Source: Haloquadratum walsbyi J07HQW2 (GTDB taxonomy: Archaea > Halobacteriota > Halobacteria > Halobacteriales > Haloferacaceae). From it: DNA of 64,000 nucleotides. Under the pieces are notes generated by a model that had not been told where the DNA came from, ran no database searches, and saw only the letters and a program-made list of their open reading frames with translations. The first letter of the stretch is position 1; every line of letters starts with the position of its first letter. A program made the position numbers and the translations under genes. Location: NCBI RefSeq assembly GCF_000415985.1, contig NZ_KE356561.1, forward strand, positions 2,388,289 through 2,452,288, read 5' to 3'. Shown here in pieces: positions 1 to 9,353 of the stretch.

Positions 1-843
1 TACTGCGGTTAACCCGAGCGCATTTGCGAATGAGACGACTTTCGCGGTGAGCATCAGTCCTGCTCCACTGACAGCGATGAACATACCATACATTACCCAA
101 AACTGCCATGTTCGAAGTACTTCTCGCCAAGTATACTGCTTCTGAGCTACCTCAGGGGTGTCTCTTGTATCACTATCAGTCTCGGTAAGACCATTTTCAG
201 TGTTCTTCGTCTGAGCCTCTGCCCATCTATCTGGTGGGTCACGGAGAATGAGTGCGCCGATGAAGATCCCTAAACCGATGATAACACCAAGCGTTCGAAG
301 CACAAACGGATATGATGCAGCTGTTGCATTTGCTCGAACAAATGGAACTACAAGCGCACTTCCAGCTGCAAATGCCATTGTTCCAATGCCTGTAGTTAAT
401 CCTGGTCGATCTGGAAACCATTTTAGAGCTGTATTGACTGATACTGTGTATACAATTCCAACTCCGATTGCACCGAGTGAGTACAGAACGTATACCTGCC
501 ACACTGCTGTGGCATATGCAAGCCCAATATACCCACCCCCAGCCAGTGCTGCTGCAGCAAACGAGAGCGCCTTTGGACCACGTTTATCTCGCCACCACCC
601 AACGGGAAACTGCGACCCAGCTTGAAAAATCACAAATAATGTAAAGACAGCACCCAGTGCTGGAGCTTGGATACCAAACTGAGCCGACAAGGGTCCTTCG
701 ATTGATGACCACACGTACTGATATGGACTGACAAGTGCCATACTGACTGCAGCAGCGAGGAGTAACCACCATCGCGAGAATCCAAGTTGTTCACGGGCAC
801 GAGCCGCATAATCAATCTCAATCTGCTCAGTATTACCGTTCAT
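1..843 (-). CDS. MFS transporter, OFA (oxalate/formate antiporter-like) type, 5' part
   Basis: Reading the minus strand from ATG at 843 gives 281 open codons to the window edge, so only the N-terminal part is present. It starts MNGNTEQIEIDYAARAREQ, followed by a hydrophobic helix and then about six more membrane segments. A short loop after the second helix carries the MFS-type pattern GWWRDKRGPK. After about 200 residues comes a long hydrophilic, acidic linker, then a second hydrophobic half that begins near WREVLRTWQFWVMYG; this split into two halves around a charged linker is typical of OFA-family MFS proteins. The likely role is uptake or exchange of a small organic anion; the substrate cannot be read from the sequence. 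It is transcribed divergently from the peptide ABC operon at 1373. Confidence is high for MFS and moderate for OFA. Confidence 0.8.
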   Translation of the reverse strand, partial: MNGNTEQIEIDYAARAREQLGFSRWWLLLAAAVSMALVSPYQYVWSSIEGPLSAQFGIQAPALGAVFTLFVIFQAGSQFPVGWWRDKRGPKALSFAAAALAGGGYIGLAYATAVWQVYVLYSLGAIGVGIVYTVSVNTALKWFPDRPGLTTGIGTMAFAAGSALVVPFVRANATAASYPFVLRTLGVIIGLGIFIGALILRDPPDRWAEAQTKNTENGLTETDSDTRDTPEVAQKQYTWREVLRTWQFWVMYGMFIAVSGAGLMLTAKVVSFANALGLTAV

Positions 844-1372
844 CGGGTGACTGCTGTTAATCGTTGAGAATTAAGTACTGATAAAATTTCTTGACATTGG
901 TTATTCCAATTAATATCAGTATTTCGTAATGAAATTAGTTCTATCATAATTAGTATCTTTATCATTGATTCATACGTTGATGGAATGATGGATAATACTA
1001 CTGTATTAGCACGTTATGTTAAACAATACATGTGATAGTCTTTTATTTTCGGTATTGTCGATATATAAATATACATACACAGGAATTTGATAATCTAAGT
1101 ATTTTGATCCTCGAGTTGGCAACTGAGTCAATATTTTAATTATTTTGATTTGTTAGTCACAGGAAGTTCAACTACGCAGATTTTACGATTAATATACTAC
1201 AGTATGTGTGTATATACAGTCATAACAACTTTTATAATGTTTTATCTGCTTCGATATAACGTTGTATTAGCATAGTTATATTAGAGTGTTATGCTAAATC
1301 AAATACACCAAACAAAAATAATGTTAGAAACCAAACTAACAACAAACAAAACAAAATAAACTTCCAATCAAT
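844..1372. other. AT-rich divergent intergenic region
   Basis: About 530 bases lie between the MFS gene (minus) and the first peptide-binding protein (plus). The stretch is very AT-rich with many TATA-like tracts and no convincing ORF. It must hold the promoters of both divergent units. No inverted repeat strong enough to call an operator was seen. Confidence 0.6.
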
Positions 1373-3100
1373 ATGTTCGACAAATTTGACAAATCTGATC
1401 TTGAAGGTCCAGAAATAGATCGACGTACAGCAGTCAAACTCTTCGCCGCTGGCGGTATTTCTTCACTCGCCGGATGCGCTGGTGGTTCTAGTGATCCTAG
1501 CGGGGGTGATACCGGAGATGCCGAAACTGGCTCAGAAAGTGCTAGTGGATCAGGCGGTGGCTCCATCACTGCAGGATGGAATATTGACCAAATTGAATAT
1601 CTTGATCCGCATTATATTGACAAAGGTCAGGAAATATACCTCTCATCGAATGTATATAGCGGATTAGTGAAAATCGGTGCTGATGGCTCAATCACTGGTG
1701 ACTTAGCGAAGAACTGGACGCTTCCTGACAGTTCAACATACGTGTTCGATCTCAAAGAGGGTGCAACGTTCCATAATGGAGACCCTCTTGATGCAGAAGC
1801 GGTAAAGGCATCATTTGAACGACTGATGAGTCTCGATGACTCCCCTCATCTCGGGAAGGTCTCGTCTGTCGAAGAAATCACTGCTGAGGACCCGACCACA
1901 CTCCGAATTAGCTTATCAGAAACTGTTGGACCGTTCATCTCATTCTTAACACGTGGTCCAGGACGAGCGGGAACCATTGTCCATGCACCGACTGCAACAG
2001 ACAACCCAGAAGAATACAACCGTATGCCGGTCGGTAGTGGAGCATTTGAAGTAACTGAGCGAGAATCTGGAGAATATCTTCAATTAGAAGCGCATGATGG
2101 ATACTTTGGGACTGATAGTGACGGAACTGCGCTCCCATATCTCGACTCAGTTCGAATTGATTTAATCCCTGAACCATCAACAATGTGGACAGCGATTCAG
2201 GGCAGTGAACTCGACTATTCAATCAGTATTCCTCCACAGAACGCTGGTCAAGCAGAATCAATGGGTAGTCTTAGCGTCACTGGATCAAACCCTGGTGCAT
2301 GGTTCGCCGTTGCACCACTATGTACTAATCCAGCTGAGGTTGAATGGGACCAATATGCGAGTGGCGAGGCACAATCAACGGACAAATGGTCGAGTGAGGA
2401 CCTCCCAACAACGAGTAAAGAGGTTCGTCAAGCCATTTCGATGGCTATTGACCGCGAAGCATTAGTCGAGCGTGCATTCTTCGGATATGCAGAACCTGCT
2501 CATTCTGTATTCAACCCTGCTATTGCGTGGCTACACGATCAAGAACCTGATCCAGGTCAGTACTACGATCCAGACACTGCAAAACAGCTACTTGATGAGG
2601 CTGGATACACAGGCGAACCCCGGATGTCTCTCTCGCTGCTCGGGACACCAGGCGATGAACGTCGGATGACAGTCGTTCAGAGCATGCTTTCGGAGGTCGG
2701 TATTGAGGTTGAACTTAATATTCAACCTTCCTCTGCATACTGGGATAACCTATATCAGTATTCAAACGAGCTAGTGATGTATGATGGCTATGTCGACATC
2801 GACCCTTGGATGTCACTATGGAAACAACTGAAGACACCGGTTGAATCTGGGTCTGCTGGTAAGTGGCAAGCAAACCTCTATAATAATCCTGAGTTTAATT
2901 CTCTGCTTGAAGAGGATCTTCGGACGTCAGATCCTGATTCAAGAACAGAACTTCTTCGCCAAGCAGAGGAAATTTTCATTGAGGATACACCATGGGCAAT
3001 GACAACATTCCCACTTATCCCGAAGGCAGCATCCTCGAGTCTCAGTGGTGTTGGTAACCAAGCAGGATTGAGTAACTTCCATACAGCGCAAATTGAATAA
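1373..3100 (+). CDS. Peptide/nickel-type ABC transporter solute-binding lipoprotein
   Basis: 575 residues of SBP_bac_5 (DppA/OppA, cluster C) type. The N-terminus has twin arginines at 17-18 followed by a hydrophobic stretch and a lipobox LAGC with Cys35, so it should be Tat-exported and lipid-anchored outside the cell. A Gly/Ser/Glu linker follows, then the standard lobe order: an LDPHYIDKGQEIYLSS region near residue 78, the YVFDLKEGATFHNGDPL hallmark near 125, the EVRQAISMAIDREALV segment near 350, and the C-terminal lobe with DPDTAKQLLDEAGY near 400. It should bind peptides or similar solutes; the exact ligand is unknown. It is the first gene of a tight operon, with permease B starting on the next base after its stop. 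It is the useful reference for the permuted paralogue at 7367. Confidence 0.92.
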   Translation: MFDKFDKSDLEGPEIDRRTAVKLFAAGGISSLAGCAGGSSDPSGGDTGDAETGSESASGSGGGSITAGWNIDQIEYLDPHYIDKGQEIYLSSNVYSGLVKIGADGSITGDLAKNWTLPDSSTYVFDLKEGATFHNGDPLDAEAVKASFERLMSLDDSPHLGKVSSVEEITAEDPTTLRISLSETVGPFISFLTRGPGRAGTIVHAPTATDNPEEYNRMPVGSGAFEVTERESGEYLQLEAHDGYFGTDSDGTALPYLDSVRIDLIPEPSTMWTAIQGSELDYSISIPPQNAGQAESMGSLSVTGSNPGAWFAVAPLCTNPAEVEWDQYASGEAQSTDKWSSEDLPTTSKEVRQAISMAIDREALVERAFFGYAEPAHSVFNPAIAWLHDQEPDPGQYYDPDTAKQLLDEAGYTGEPRMSLSLLGTPGDERRMTVVQSMLSEVGIEVELNIQPSSAYWDNLYQYSNELVMYDGYVDIDPWMSLWKQLKTPVESGSAGKWQANLYNNPEFNSLLEEDLRTSDPDSRTELLRQAEEIFIEDTPWAMTTFPLIPKAASSSLSGVGNQAGLSNFHTAQIE

Positions 3101-4060
3101 ATGGGTATTGAGCGATATGTTGCCAAACGTACACTACAAGCAATAGTCGTTGTCTACATCGTTGCCACAGCGGTCTTTATTGCCGTTCGCTCCGTTCCTG
3201 GTGACCCAGCACGACTTGTGCTCGGTGGGACCGCCGAACCGGATGCTCTTGCTGCTGTTCGAGCTGAGCTCGGACTTAACCAGCCTCTCCATATACAGTA
3301 TCTACGCTGGATGGGTGATTTGCTGACAGCTGATTTCGGCACGTCGATATATACGGGTGAGGCTGTACTTTCGCGCATCTTCGGTGCGGCTGAACCAACA
3401 CTAAGTATCGGTCTTATCGGTATCACAATCGCGCTTCTTGTTTCGATCCCAGCCGGTATCATCAGTGCAACTCGTCGTAGTCAGTGGCAAGATCATGCGG
3501 CGACGGGAATCGCATTTCTCGGTATCAGTATGCCATCATTTTGGATTGGAATAGTGCTTTTGCTCACAGTCGGTACCGCCGTTCCAGCGATTCCATCGTA
3601 TGGATATTCATCAATTAGTGACGGAATATTACCATGGCTCAGTCATATCATTCTCCCTGGTCTTGCCGTTGGACTTCCATATGCCGGTATCCTAACCCGA
3701 ATGACTCGCTCATCAATGCTTGAAGTGTTAAGTGAGGATTATATGCAGACTGCTCGGGCTAAGGGACTGTCACCACGATTGATCTTACTAAAACACGGGC
3801 TCCAAAATGCGCTTCTCCCGGTTGTGACCATCGCAGGGATTCTTTTTGCACTTCTTCTCGCCGGTATTGTGGCCGTTGAAATTGTCTTTGGAATCCAGGG
3901 CTTCGGTCGCTTACTTATTCGCTCGATTGAGCGTCAAGACTTCCCGCTTGTGCAAGGATCAGTTATTGTTATTTCAATTATATTTGTATTTATGAATTTA
4001 TTCATCGACTTGCTATACATGTCAATTAATCCGAAGATTCGATATGGGAGTGATGCCTGA
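3101..4060 (+). CDS. Peptide ABC transporter permease (DppB type)
   Basis: 319 residues with six predicted membrane helices and the BPD_transp_1 fold. The N-terminus RYVAKRTLQAIVVVYIVAT is the usual DppB/OppB amphipathic start. It contains the RSVPGDPAR-like loop near residue 29, and the cytoplasmic EAA loop (YMQTARAKGLSPRLILLKHG) near 214, which contacts the ATPases. The start ATG lies directly after the stop of the binding protein, and its stop overlaps the next gene by one base (TGATG). It should form the translocation pore together with the DppC-type permease at 4060. Confidence 0.93.
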   Translation: MGIERYVAKRTLQAIVVVYIVATAVFIAVRSVPGDPARLVLGGTAEPDALAAVRAELGLNQPLHIQYLRWMGDLLTADFGTSIYTGEAVLSRIFGAAEPTLSIGLIGITIALLVSIPAGIISATRRSQWQDHAATGIAFLGISMPSFWIGIVLLLTVGTAVPAIPSYGYSSISDGILPWLSHIILPGLAVGLPYAGILTRMTRSSMLEVLSEDYMQTARAKGLSPRLILLKHGLQNALLPVVTIAGILFALLLAGIVAVEIVFGIQGFGRLLIRSIERQDFPLVQGSVIVISIIFVFMNLFIDLLYMSINPKIRYGSDA

Positions 4061-4962
4061 TGGGAGCCGATCATGATAATTACAGCCGTGATGGTAAGGA
4101 TACTTTCCTCAACATTCGGTTCGACCGACTTCGCGAGACGATTTCATCCGATCGTAAGGCGTTATTTGGATTAATAACCGTTATTGGATTTATTCTTGCA
4201 GCAGTTTTCGCACCTGAGCTCGCACCATTTGACCCAATGGCTCAGGAGTACGCAATCATGCAATCACCATCGCTCACGAGCGCACATCCATTTGGAACTG
4301 ATTCGTTCGGTCGCGACCTTCTCTCTCGGATCATGTTTGGTGCTCGGATCAGTCTTGGTGTCAGCCTTGGGGCTGTTTCTATTGCAGCCATCATCGGGGT
4401 GACGCTCGGTCTTGTCGCAGGGTATTACGGAGGACTGGTTGATGACATATTGATGCGATTCATCGATGTCCTCTGGGCGTTTCCATGGTTGCTTGTTGCT
4501 ATCATGCTCGTTGCAATCTTTGGACAAGGCGTTTGGAACGTAATCATTGCAGTTGCATTCGCCTATATTGATGATTTCGCTCGCATCATCCGTGGAGAAG
4601 TACTATCTATTCGTGAAGAGGAATTCGTTATGGCAGCCAAAAATATTGGAGTCGATGACCTACATATCATGATCGACGAGGTGCTTCCAAACGCTGTTGC
4701 GCCGCTTATCGTTCAATTCACTGTACTAGTTGCTCGTGCGATGCTTGCCGAGAGCACGCTGTCGTTCCTCGGGATCGGTGTGAAGCCGACTACCCCAACT
4801 TGGGGAGCTCTTCTTGGACAAGGAAGAGGGTTGATTGGGCAGGCATGGTGGATCTCAATTATTCCTGGCATTGCAATTGTCATCACCGTCCTTGGGATCA
4901 ATCTCTTTGGGGATGCTTTGCGTGATACATTTGATGTTCGTCAGGGAGGTGGGTCACCGTGA
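4060..4962 (+). CDS. Peptide ABC transporter permease (DppC type)
   Basis: 300 residues. A hydrophilic N-terminus of about 40 residues is followed by the first helix (ALFGLITVIGFILAAVFAPE) and the periplasm-facing loop with the DppC signature HPFGTDSFGRDLLSRI near residue 76. Five further helices surround the EAA loop EEEFVMAAKNIGVDDLHI near 186. The length is standard for DppC. Its start overlaps the stop of DppB, and its stop overlaps the GTG start of the downstream ATPase by four bases, so translational coupling is likely. It is the second half of the inner-membrane channel. Confidence 0.93.
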   Translation: MGADHDNYSRDGKDTFLNIRFDRLRETISSDRKALFGLITVIGFILAAVFAPELAPFDPMAQEYAIMQSPSLTSAHPFGTDSFGRDLLSRIMFGARISLGVSLGAVSIAAIIGVTLGLVAGYYGGLVDDILMRFIDVLWAFPWLLVAIMLVAIFGQGVWNVIIAVAFAYIDDFARIIRGEVLSIREEEFVMAAKNIGVDDLHIMIDEVLPNAVAPLIVQFTVLVARAMLAESTLSFLGIGVKPTTPTWGALLGQGRGLIGQAWWISIIPGIAIVITVLGINLFGDALRDTFDVRQGGGSP

Positions 4963-6053
4963 CAGGCTCTGACCCACTGCTTGAGATGCGCGATCTTGCG
5001 GTCACGTTTCCTGTTGATGACGGACCGGATATTCAAGCTGTCGAGAGTGTTGATCTCACTCTCCGCCAAGGGGAAGTTCATGGTCTCGTCGGTGAATCTG
5101 GCTCCGGAAAAAGTGTTACTGCGCGAGCCATCCTTCGATTACTTGATGATGCGCGAGTGAACGCTGATGAACTCACGTTTGACTCCACGGACCTACTTGC
5201 GCAATCTGAAAAAGACATGCGATCGACTCGTGGTGCTGAGATTGGAATGATTTTTCAAGACTCATTATCAGCACTAAATCCAGTTATGACCGTTGGGGAG
5301 CAGATCGCCGAGGTGGTTAGACATCATACTGATGTTGGAGAGTCAACCGGGACTTTGAGTGAACTAAGACGAAAATACATCACTGGGACAGATGAAACGT
5401 CAGAATCATGGAAGCGTGCTGTTGAGCTACTTGAAATAGTTGGTATTCCTGATGCTAGCACGCGAGCAAGTGAATATCCGCATCAGCTGAGTGGTGGTCA
5501 GCGACAGCGCGTAATGATCGCACAGGCGCTTGCTGGCGACCCTTCAGTTATCATCGCGGATGAACCAACAACAGCACTAGATGTGACAGTTGAAGCCGAT
5601 ATCCTTGCTGAGTTGCGCAGTCTCTGTGATGATTTTGACGTTTCTGTTCTGCTCATCACACACGATCTTGGTGTTGTTGCTGAAACATGTGACCGTGTCA
5701 CGGTCATGTACTCTGGGTCCGTGATGGAGCAAGGTCTGACTGACAGTATATTTACAAGTCCATCACATCCGTATACTGAAGGATTGCTGCAGAGTATCCC
5801 TGAATATAGTGCGCAATCAAACGATGGCGAATTGCGGACAACCCCTGGGTCTGCGCCTGATCCTAGGAACCGTCCTGATGGATGTCCATTCCGCGACCGT
5901 TGTCCGATTGCGTTTGATGCATGTAGCAAACCGCTTCCAACGCATAGTGTCACCGATGACCATATTATACGCTGTCATGATTTCACAAATGACCGTCCAG
6001 GGGATGCATCGGGCAAACCGCAACAAGCACAAGAGATTGAGGTAAGTGAATGA
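4959..6053 (+). CDS. Peptide ABC transporter ATP-binding protein (DppD/OppD type)
   Basis: 364 residues, GTG start at 4959 preceded by GGAGGTGGG (Shine-Dalgarno-like) and overlapping the previous stop by four bases. Walker A is GESGSGKS near residue 43. The signature LSGGQRQRV is near 175, Walker B ([12 protein letters not shown]) near 198 and the H-loop ITHDLGVV near 225. The C-terminal oligopeptide-transporter extension has the cysteine pattern [14 protein letters not shown] plus a later Cys, which in this family forms a metal or iron-sulfur site. It should energise peptide uptake as a heterodimer with the ATPase at 6050. A hydrophilic tail of about 20 residues follows the last Cys. Confidence 0.92.
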   Translation: MTGSDPLLEMRDLAVTFPVDDGPDIQAVESVDLTLRQGEVHGLVGESGSGKSVTARAILRLLDDARVNADELTFDSTDLLAQSEKDMRSTRGAEIGMIFQDSLSALNPVMTVGEQIAEVVRHHTDVGESTGTLSELRRKYITGTDETSESWKRAVELLEIVGIPDASTRASEYPHQLSGGQRQRVMIAQALAGDPSVIIADEPTTALDVTVEADILAELRSLCDDFDVSVLLITHDLGVVAETCDRVTVMYSGSVMEQGLTDSIFTSPSHPYTEGLLQSIPEYSAQSNDGELRTTPGSAPDPRNRPDGCPFRDRCPIAFDACSKPLPTHSVTDDHIIRCHDFTNDRPGDASGKPQQAQEIEVSE

Positions 6054-7234
6054 ATTCAGGACTCTCAGATACAGGACCAGGATCTCCCAAAAGGAACGAA
6101 ACGGTCACTCAGCAAGATACAGACACTACAACGACATCTGATAATCGTTACCGTCGAGAAATCATGCGTGTTGCCGGGCTCAAGAAGTACTTCCCAACCG
6201 AAACTGGGTTTTTTGAACGGTTCTTTGGTGAACAACAGCACGCGAAAGCTGTTGATGGTATCGACTTGACTGTTCATGAGGGTGAAACTGTTGGGATCGT
6301 CGGCGAATCTGGGTGTGGTAAGAGCACACTCGGTCGAACGTTGACTCGGCTGTATGAACCAACTGATGGCAGTGTCATCTTTGATTATGACCATATCGAG
6401 ACACTTTCCGGAAGCGACCTTCGACCTATTCGTCGTCGAATGCAGTATGTCTTTCAGGACCCACTTTCGGCACTAAATCCACGAAAAACGGTTGGCGAAA
6501 GTGTCGCCAAACCACTTGAGGTACATGACATCGCTGATGGTGAAGCAAAATGGAACAGGGTTATAGAGCTATTTGAGGAGGTTGGACTCTCACATTCAGA
6601 TATTGATGTCTATCCGCATCAACTGAGCGGTGGTCAACGTCAGCGTGTCGGACTCTGCCGCGCGCTCATTACAGAGCCTGATCTTATCGTTTTTGATGAG
6701 CCTGTTTCTGCACTTGATGTAACTCTCCAGGCACAAATTTTGAATCTCATTGATGAACTTCAGGATACGTACGACCTCTCGTATGTATTTATATCACACG
6801 ACCTCAATGTCGTTCGACACGTCTGTGATCGGATTGCAGTCATGTATGCCGGTGAAATCGTCGAACGAGGACACGCAGATGACATTTTCAATAATCCACA
6901 ACACCCATACACTAAGGTGCTCTTGCGTGCAATTCCGAGTATTCGTGATGAGGATCATGAGCGTGAATCGCTTGCAGGCACCCCACCGAGTGTCACCAAT
7001 CCACCGAGCGGTTGTCGTTTCCACACACGCTGCCCAGAGTTCATCGATGGACAATGCGTCAATCAGAACCCCGAAAATCACACTGTAGACGGCGATGATA
7101 ATCATACTGTTGCTTGTCATTGGACTGAACGAAGCGATCATGAGCGTGAAAATCACGTGCCACCGTCACAATCTGATAGGGAAATAATCAAACGCGAAGC
7201 AAGTACCCAGGGCGATAGTCATAACGGCTCATAG
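6050..7234 (+). CDS. Peptide ABC transporter ATP-binding protein (DppF/OppF type)
   Basis: 394 residues, ATG at 6050 overlapping the previous stop by four bases. About 40 hydrophilic residues precede the ABC domain, which opens with VAGLKKYFP. Walker A is GESGCGKS near residue 85, the signature [15 protein letters not shown] near 191 and Walker [13 protein letters not shown] near 214. The C-terminus carries the peptide-transporter Cys cluster (CRFHTRCP, a later Cys and a final Cys in VACHW), then an acidic tail. It is the last gene of the first peptide operon; 132 bases separate it from the next operon. Role: second ATPase half for the 1373-7234 importer. Confidence 0.92.
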   Translation: MNSGLSDTGPGSPKRNETVTQQDTDTTTTSDNRYRREIMRVAGLKKYFPTETGFFERFFGEQQHAKAVDGIDLTVHEGETVGIVGESGCGKSTLGRTLTRLYEPTDGSVIFDYDHIETLSGSDLRPIRRRMQYVFQDPLSALNPRKTVGESVAKPLEVHDIADGEAKWNRVIELFEEVGLSHSDIDVYPHQLSGGQRQRVGLCRALITEPDLIVFDEPVSALDVTLQAQILNLIDELQDTYDLSYVFISHDLNVVRHVCDRIAVMYAGEIVERGHADDIFNNPQHPYTKVLLRAIPSIRDEDHERESLAGTPPSVTNPPSGCRFHTRCPEFIDGQCVNQNPENHTVDGDDNHTVACHWTERSDHERENHVPPSQSDREIIKREASTQGDSHNGS

Positions 7235-7366
7235 TTTCAAACTCATGAGTGATGCGTTATCACTTGATGAAATGATTACAGTTAATCTCTGGGCATTGAT
7301 TTTGAAATATCTCTTTTTGCATCCGGTCAGCACGCTTAAGCCGATTAATACGTTATTCGGTAACAA

Positions 7367-9217
7367 ATGGTTGATGACTCTGAGGTGAATCGACGTCGGT
7401 TCTTACGTGCGACTGGTGCCGTCGCGGCAACCGTTGGTGTTGCCGGATGTTCACAGGGCGGTGATGAGGGAACTGAAACACAAACACCCGACGACAACGG
7501 TGGTCCGACTTCTACGGAATTTTCTCGACCGTCATCATACCCGTATTCGCCTGGTGAGACTGATGTCCAAAGCGCACGATCGGTAATGGAAGAAGCTGGA
7601 TTTGGTCCAGATAACCGATATGAACTCAGTTGGACACAATATACCAGCCCAACATGGAAGGAAATCGCCAACACAGTTCGCGCTCGCCTTGAGTCTGCAT
7701 ATATCGATATGAGCATCAGCGAGGCAGACTTCGGCGCCCTTCTTGAATCGACTGAAAAAGGAGATCATGAGGCATTTACACTTGGCTGGATTGCTGACTA
7801 TCCTGCTCCACAGAACTTCCTCCAACTGGTTGACCCCGAAAACACGATTTATGATGCGGATGGGTATACCCCAAATGGTGCGCGATTATTCTGGTCAGAA
7901 GACGCAAATACCAATACATCTGTTAAAGAGTACCTTACTTCGCAGTTCAATCGAATTCAAAATAACCCTGGATTAGATGAAAGTGCTGTTCAGACTCGAA
8001 ATGATGCTGTTGGGAACATCGAAGCTGGATTATGGGAGTCTGCGGCATTACTCCCAATCTATCATGGTCTCTCTGAGCAGTTTTGGTATGATCGTGTTTC
8101 ATATAATCCACCTGGCGGTATGGGTGGCTCACGGTCAAAAACGAATGTTTCAGTCGGTGACGTTGCGGGGCAGGATAGACTGAGTGGGACATCAGCGACA
8201 TTTAGCGCGCTTGACCCAATTGCATCAGGAAATACTGCCTCTGGAGCAAAGATCATGAATATGTTTGATGCACCGATGAATTATCCAAATGGAAGCACAG
8301 AGGTTGAGCCACTTCTTATCAGCGACTATGAGGTCAATGATGATCTCACGCAGTATGAATTCACGTTGAAAGAGGGAATTCAATTCCATGGTGATTATGG
8401 AGAGGTAACTGCCGATGATGTGGTGTACTCAATTCGTCGACTCGTCGAGTCAAATAATTCGACAAATACGTACTTTCCAAATAGCGTGTTAAACATTGAG
8501 CGAGAGACTGACGCAGATGGGAATGTTATCCCTGACTCAACAGGAGTCGAAGCAACTGGTGAGTACTCATTCCAAATTACACTTCAGCAATCATTCAGTT
8601 ATACACTTGAGGTGCTTGCGTATTCGGCTTTCTCAGTCATTCCTGAGGGAATTGTTGGTGACATTGAAGGGTATGAGGGCGACATGTCACAAACTGAGTT
8701 TTCTACCTCAAACCCAATCGGAACCGGTCCCTTCAGATTTATTGAGTGGAACTCTGGCAACGGTGGCTCATTCACTGTTGATCGGTTTGACGAATATCAT
8801 GGACAACAAGCAGCTATTGAGGGTATCGATAGTGCAATAATCACTGATACGACCGCATCATACAATTACTTCTTGAATGAAAATGCCGATGTTGCGGGTA
8901 TTCCGACTTCGAAGTACGACCCTGAGAAAGTGTCAATAGAATCAAGTGAGGGACCACAAGAATTTGGCACGTACGGTCCGCTTGAGAACGACAAGATGGT
9001 TAATATGGCTCGTACTCCAACAATTAATACATATTACGTTGGATTCCATATGGAGAAAGTCCCGAAAGCAGTTCGACAGGCGATGGCGTACGTAACCAAT
9101 CGTGAGCAGTTCGTCAATGATGTATTCAAAGGTCGTGGCGTTCCTGCATATCACCTTACGCCACCACAAGTATACCCCGGTGGATCCTCAGCGTATAATT
9201 CACATTGGCAGGGATAA
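7367..9217 (+). CDS. Peptide-type ABC solute-binding lipoprotein with circularly permuted lobes
   Basis: 616 residues. Tat-type lipoprotein signal: arginines at 9-11 (RRRFLRATG) and lipobox VAGC with Cys28. After a Gly/Thr/Glu linker the order of SBP_bac_5 segments is inverted compared with the paralogue at 1373. Residues about 58-240 match what is normally the C-terminal lobe (TDVQSARSVMEEAGFGPD, then WKEIANTVRARLES and FTLGWIADYPAPQNFLQ). Residues about 270-560 match the usual N-terminal lobe (FSALDPIASGNTASG, then YEFTLKEGIQFHGDYGEVTA). The protein ends with the segment usually in the middle (KAVRQAMAYVTNREQFVNDV, then PPQVYP). The ORF is continuous and the start is preceded by an AT-rich gap. 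It should bind solute for the 9354-14741 transporter. Confidence 0.88.
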   Translation: MVDDSEVNRRRFLRATGAVAATVGVAGCSQGGDEGTETQTPDDNGGPTSTEFSRPSSYPYSPGETDVQSARSVMEEAGFGPDNRYELSWTQYTSPTWKEIANTVRARLESAYIDMSISEADFGALLESTEKGDHEAFTLGWIADYPAPQNFLQLVDPENTIYDADGYTPNGARLFWSEDANTNTSVKEYLTSQFNRIQNNPGLDESAVQTRNDAVGNIEAGLWESAALLPIYHGLSEQFWYDRVSYNPPGGMGGSRSKTNVSVGDVAGQDRLSGTSATFSALDPIASGNTASGAKIMNMFDAPMNYPNGSTEVEPLLISDYEVNDDLTQYEFTLKEGIQFHGDYGEVTADDVVYSIRRLVESNNSTNTYFPNSVLNIERETDADGNVIPDSTGVEATGEYSFQITLQQSFSYTLEVLAYSAFSVIPEGIVGDIEGYEGDMSQTEFSTSNPIGTGPFRFIEWNSGNGGSFTVDRFDEYHGQQAAIEGIDSAIITDTTASYNYFLNENADVAGIPTSKYDPEKVSIESSEGPQEFGTYGPLENDKMVNMARTPTINTYYVGFHMEKVPKAVRQAMAYVTNREQFVNDVFKGRGVPAYHLTPPQVYPGGSSAYNSHWQG

Positions 9218-9353
9218 TAGATAATACAGAGCAAAAATAACACGATATATTCCGATAGTATCTGAACATCACTGATACTGATAATAATACTACGACATTC
9301 CTGAGACGTCTTCAGATGAAATTGATCATATTGATGTCACATCGACCATTCAA

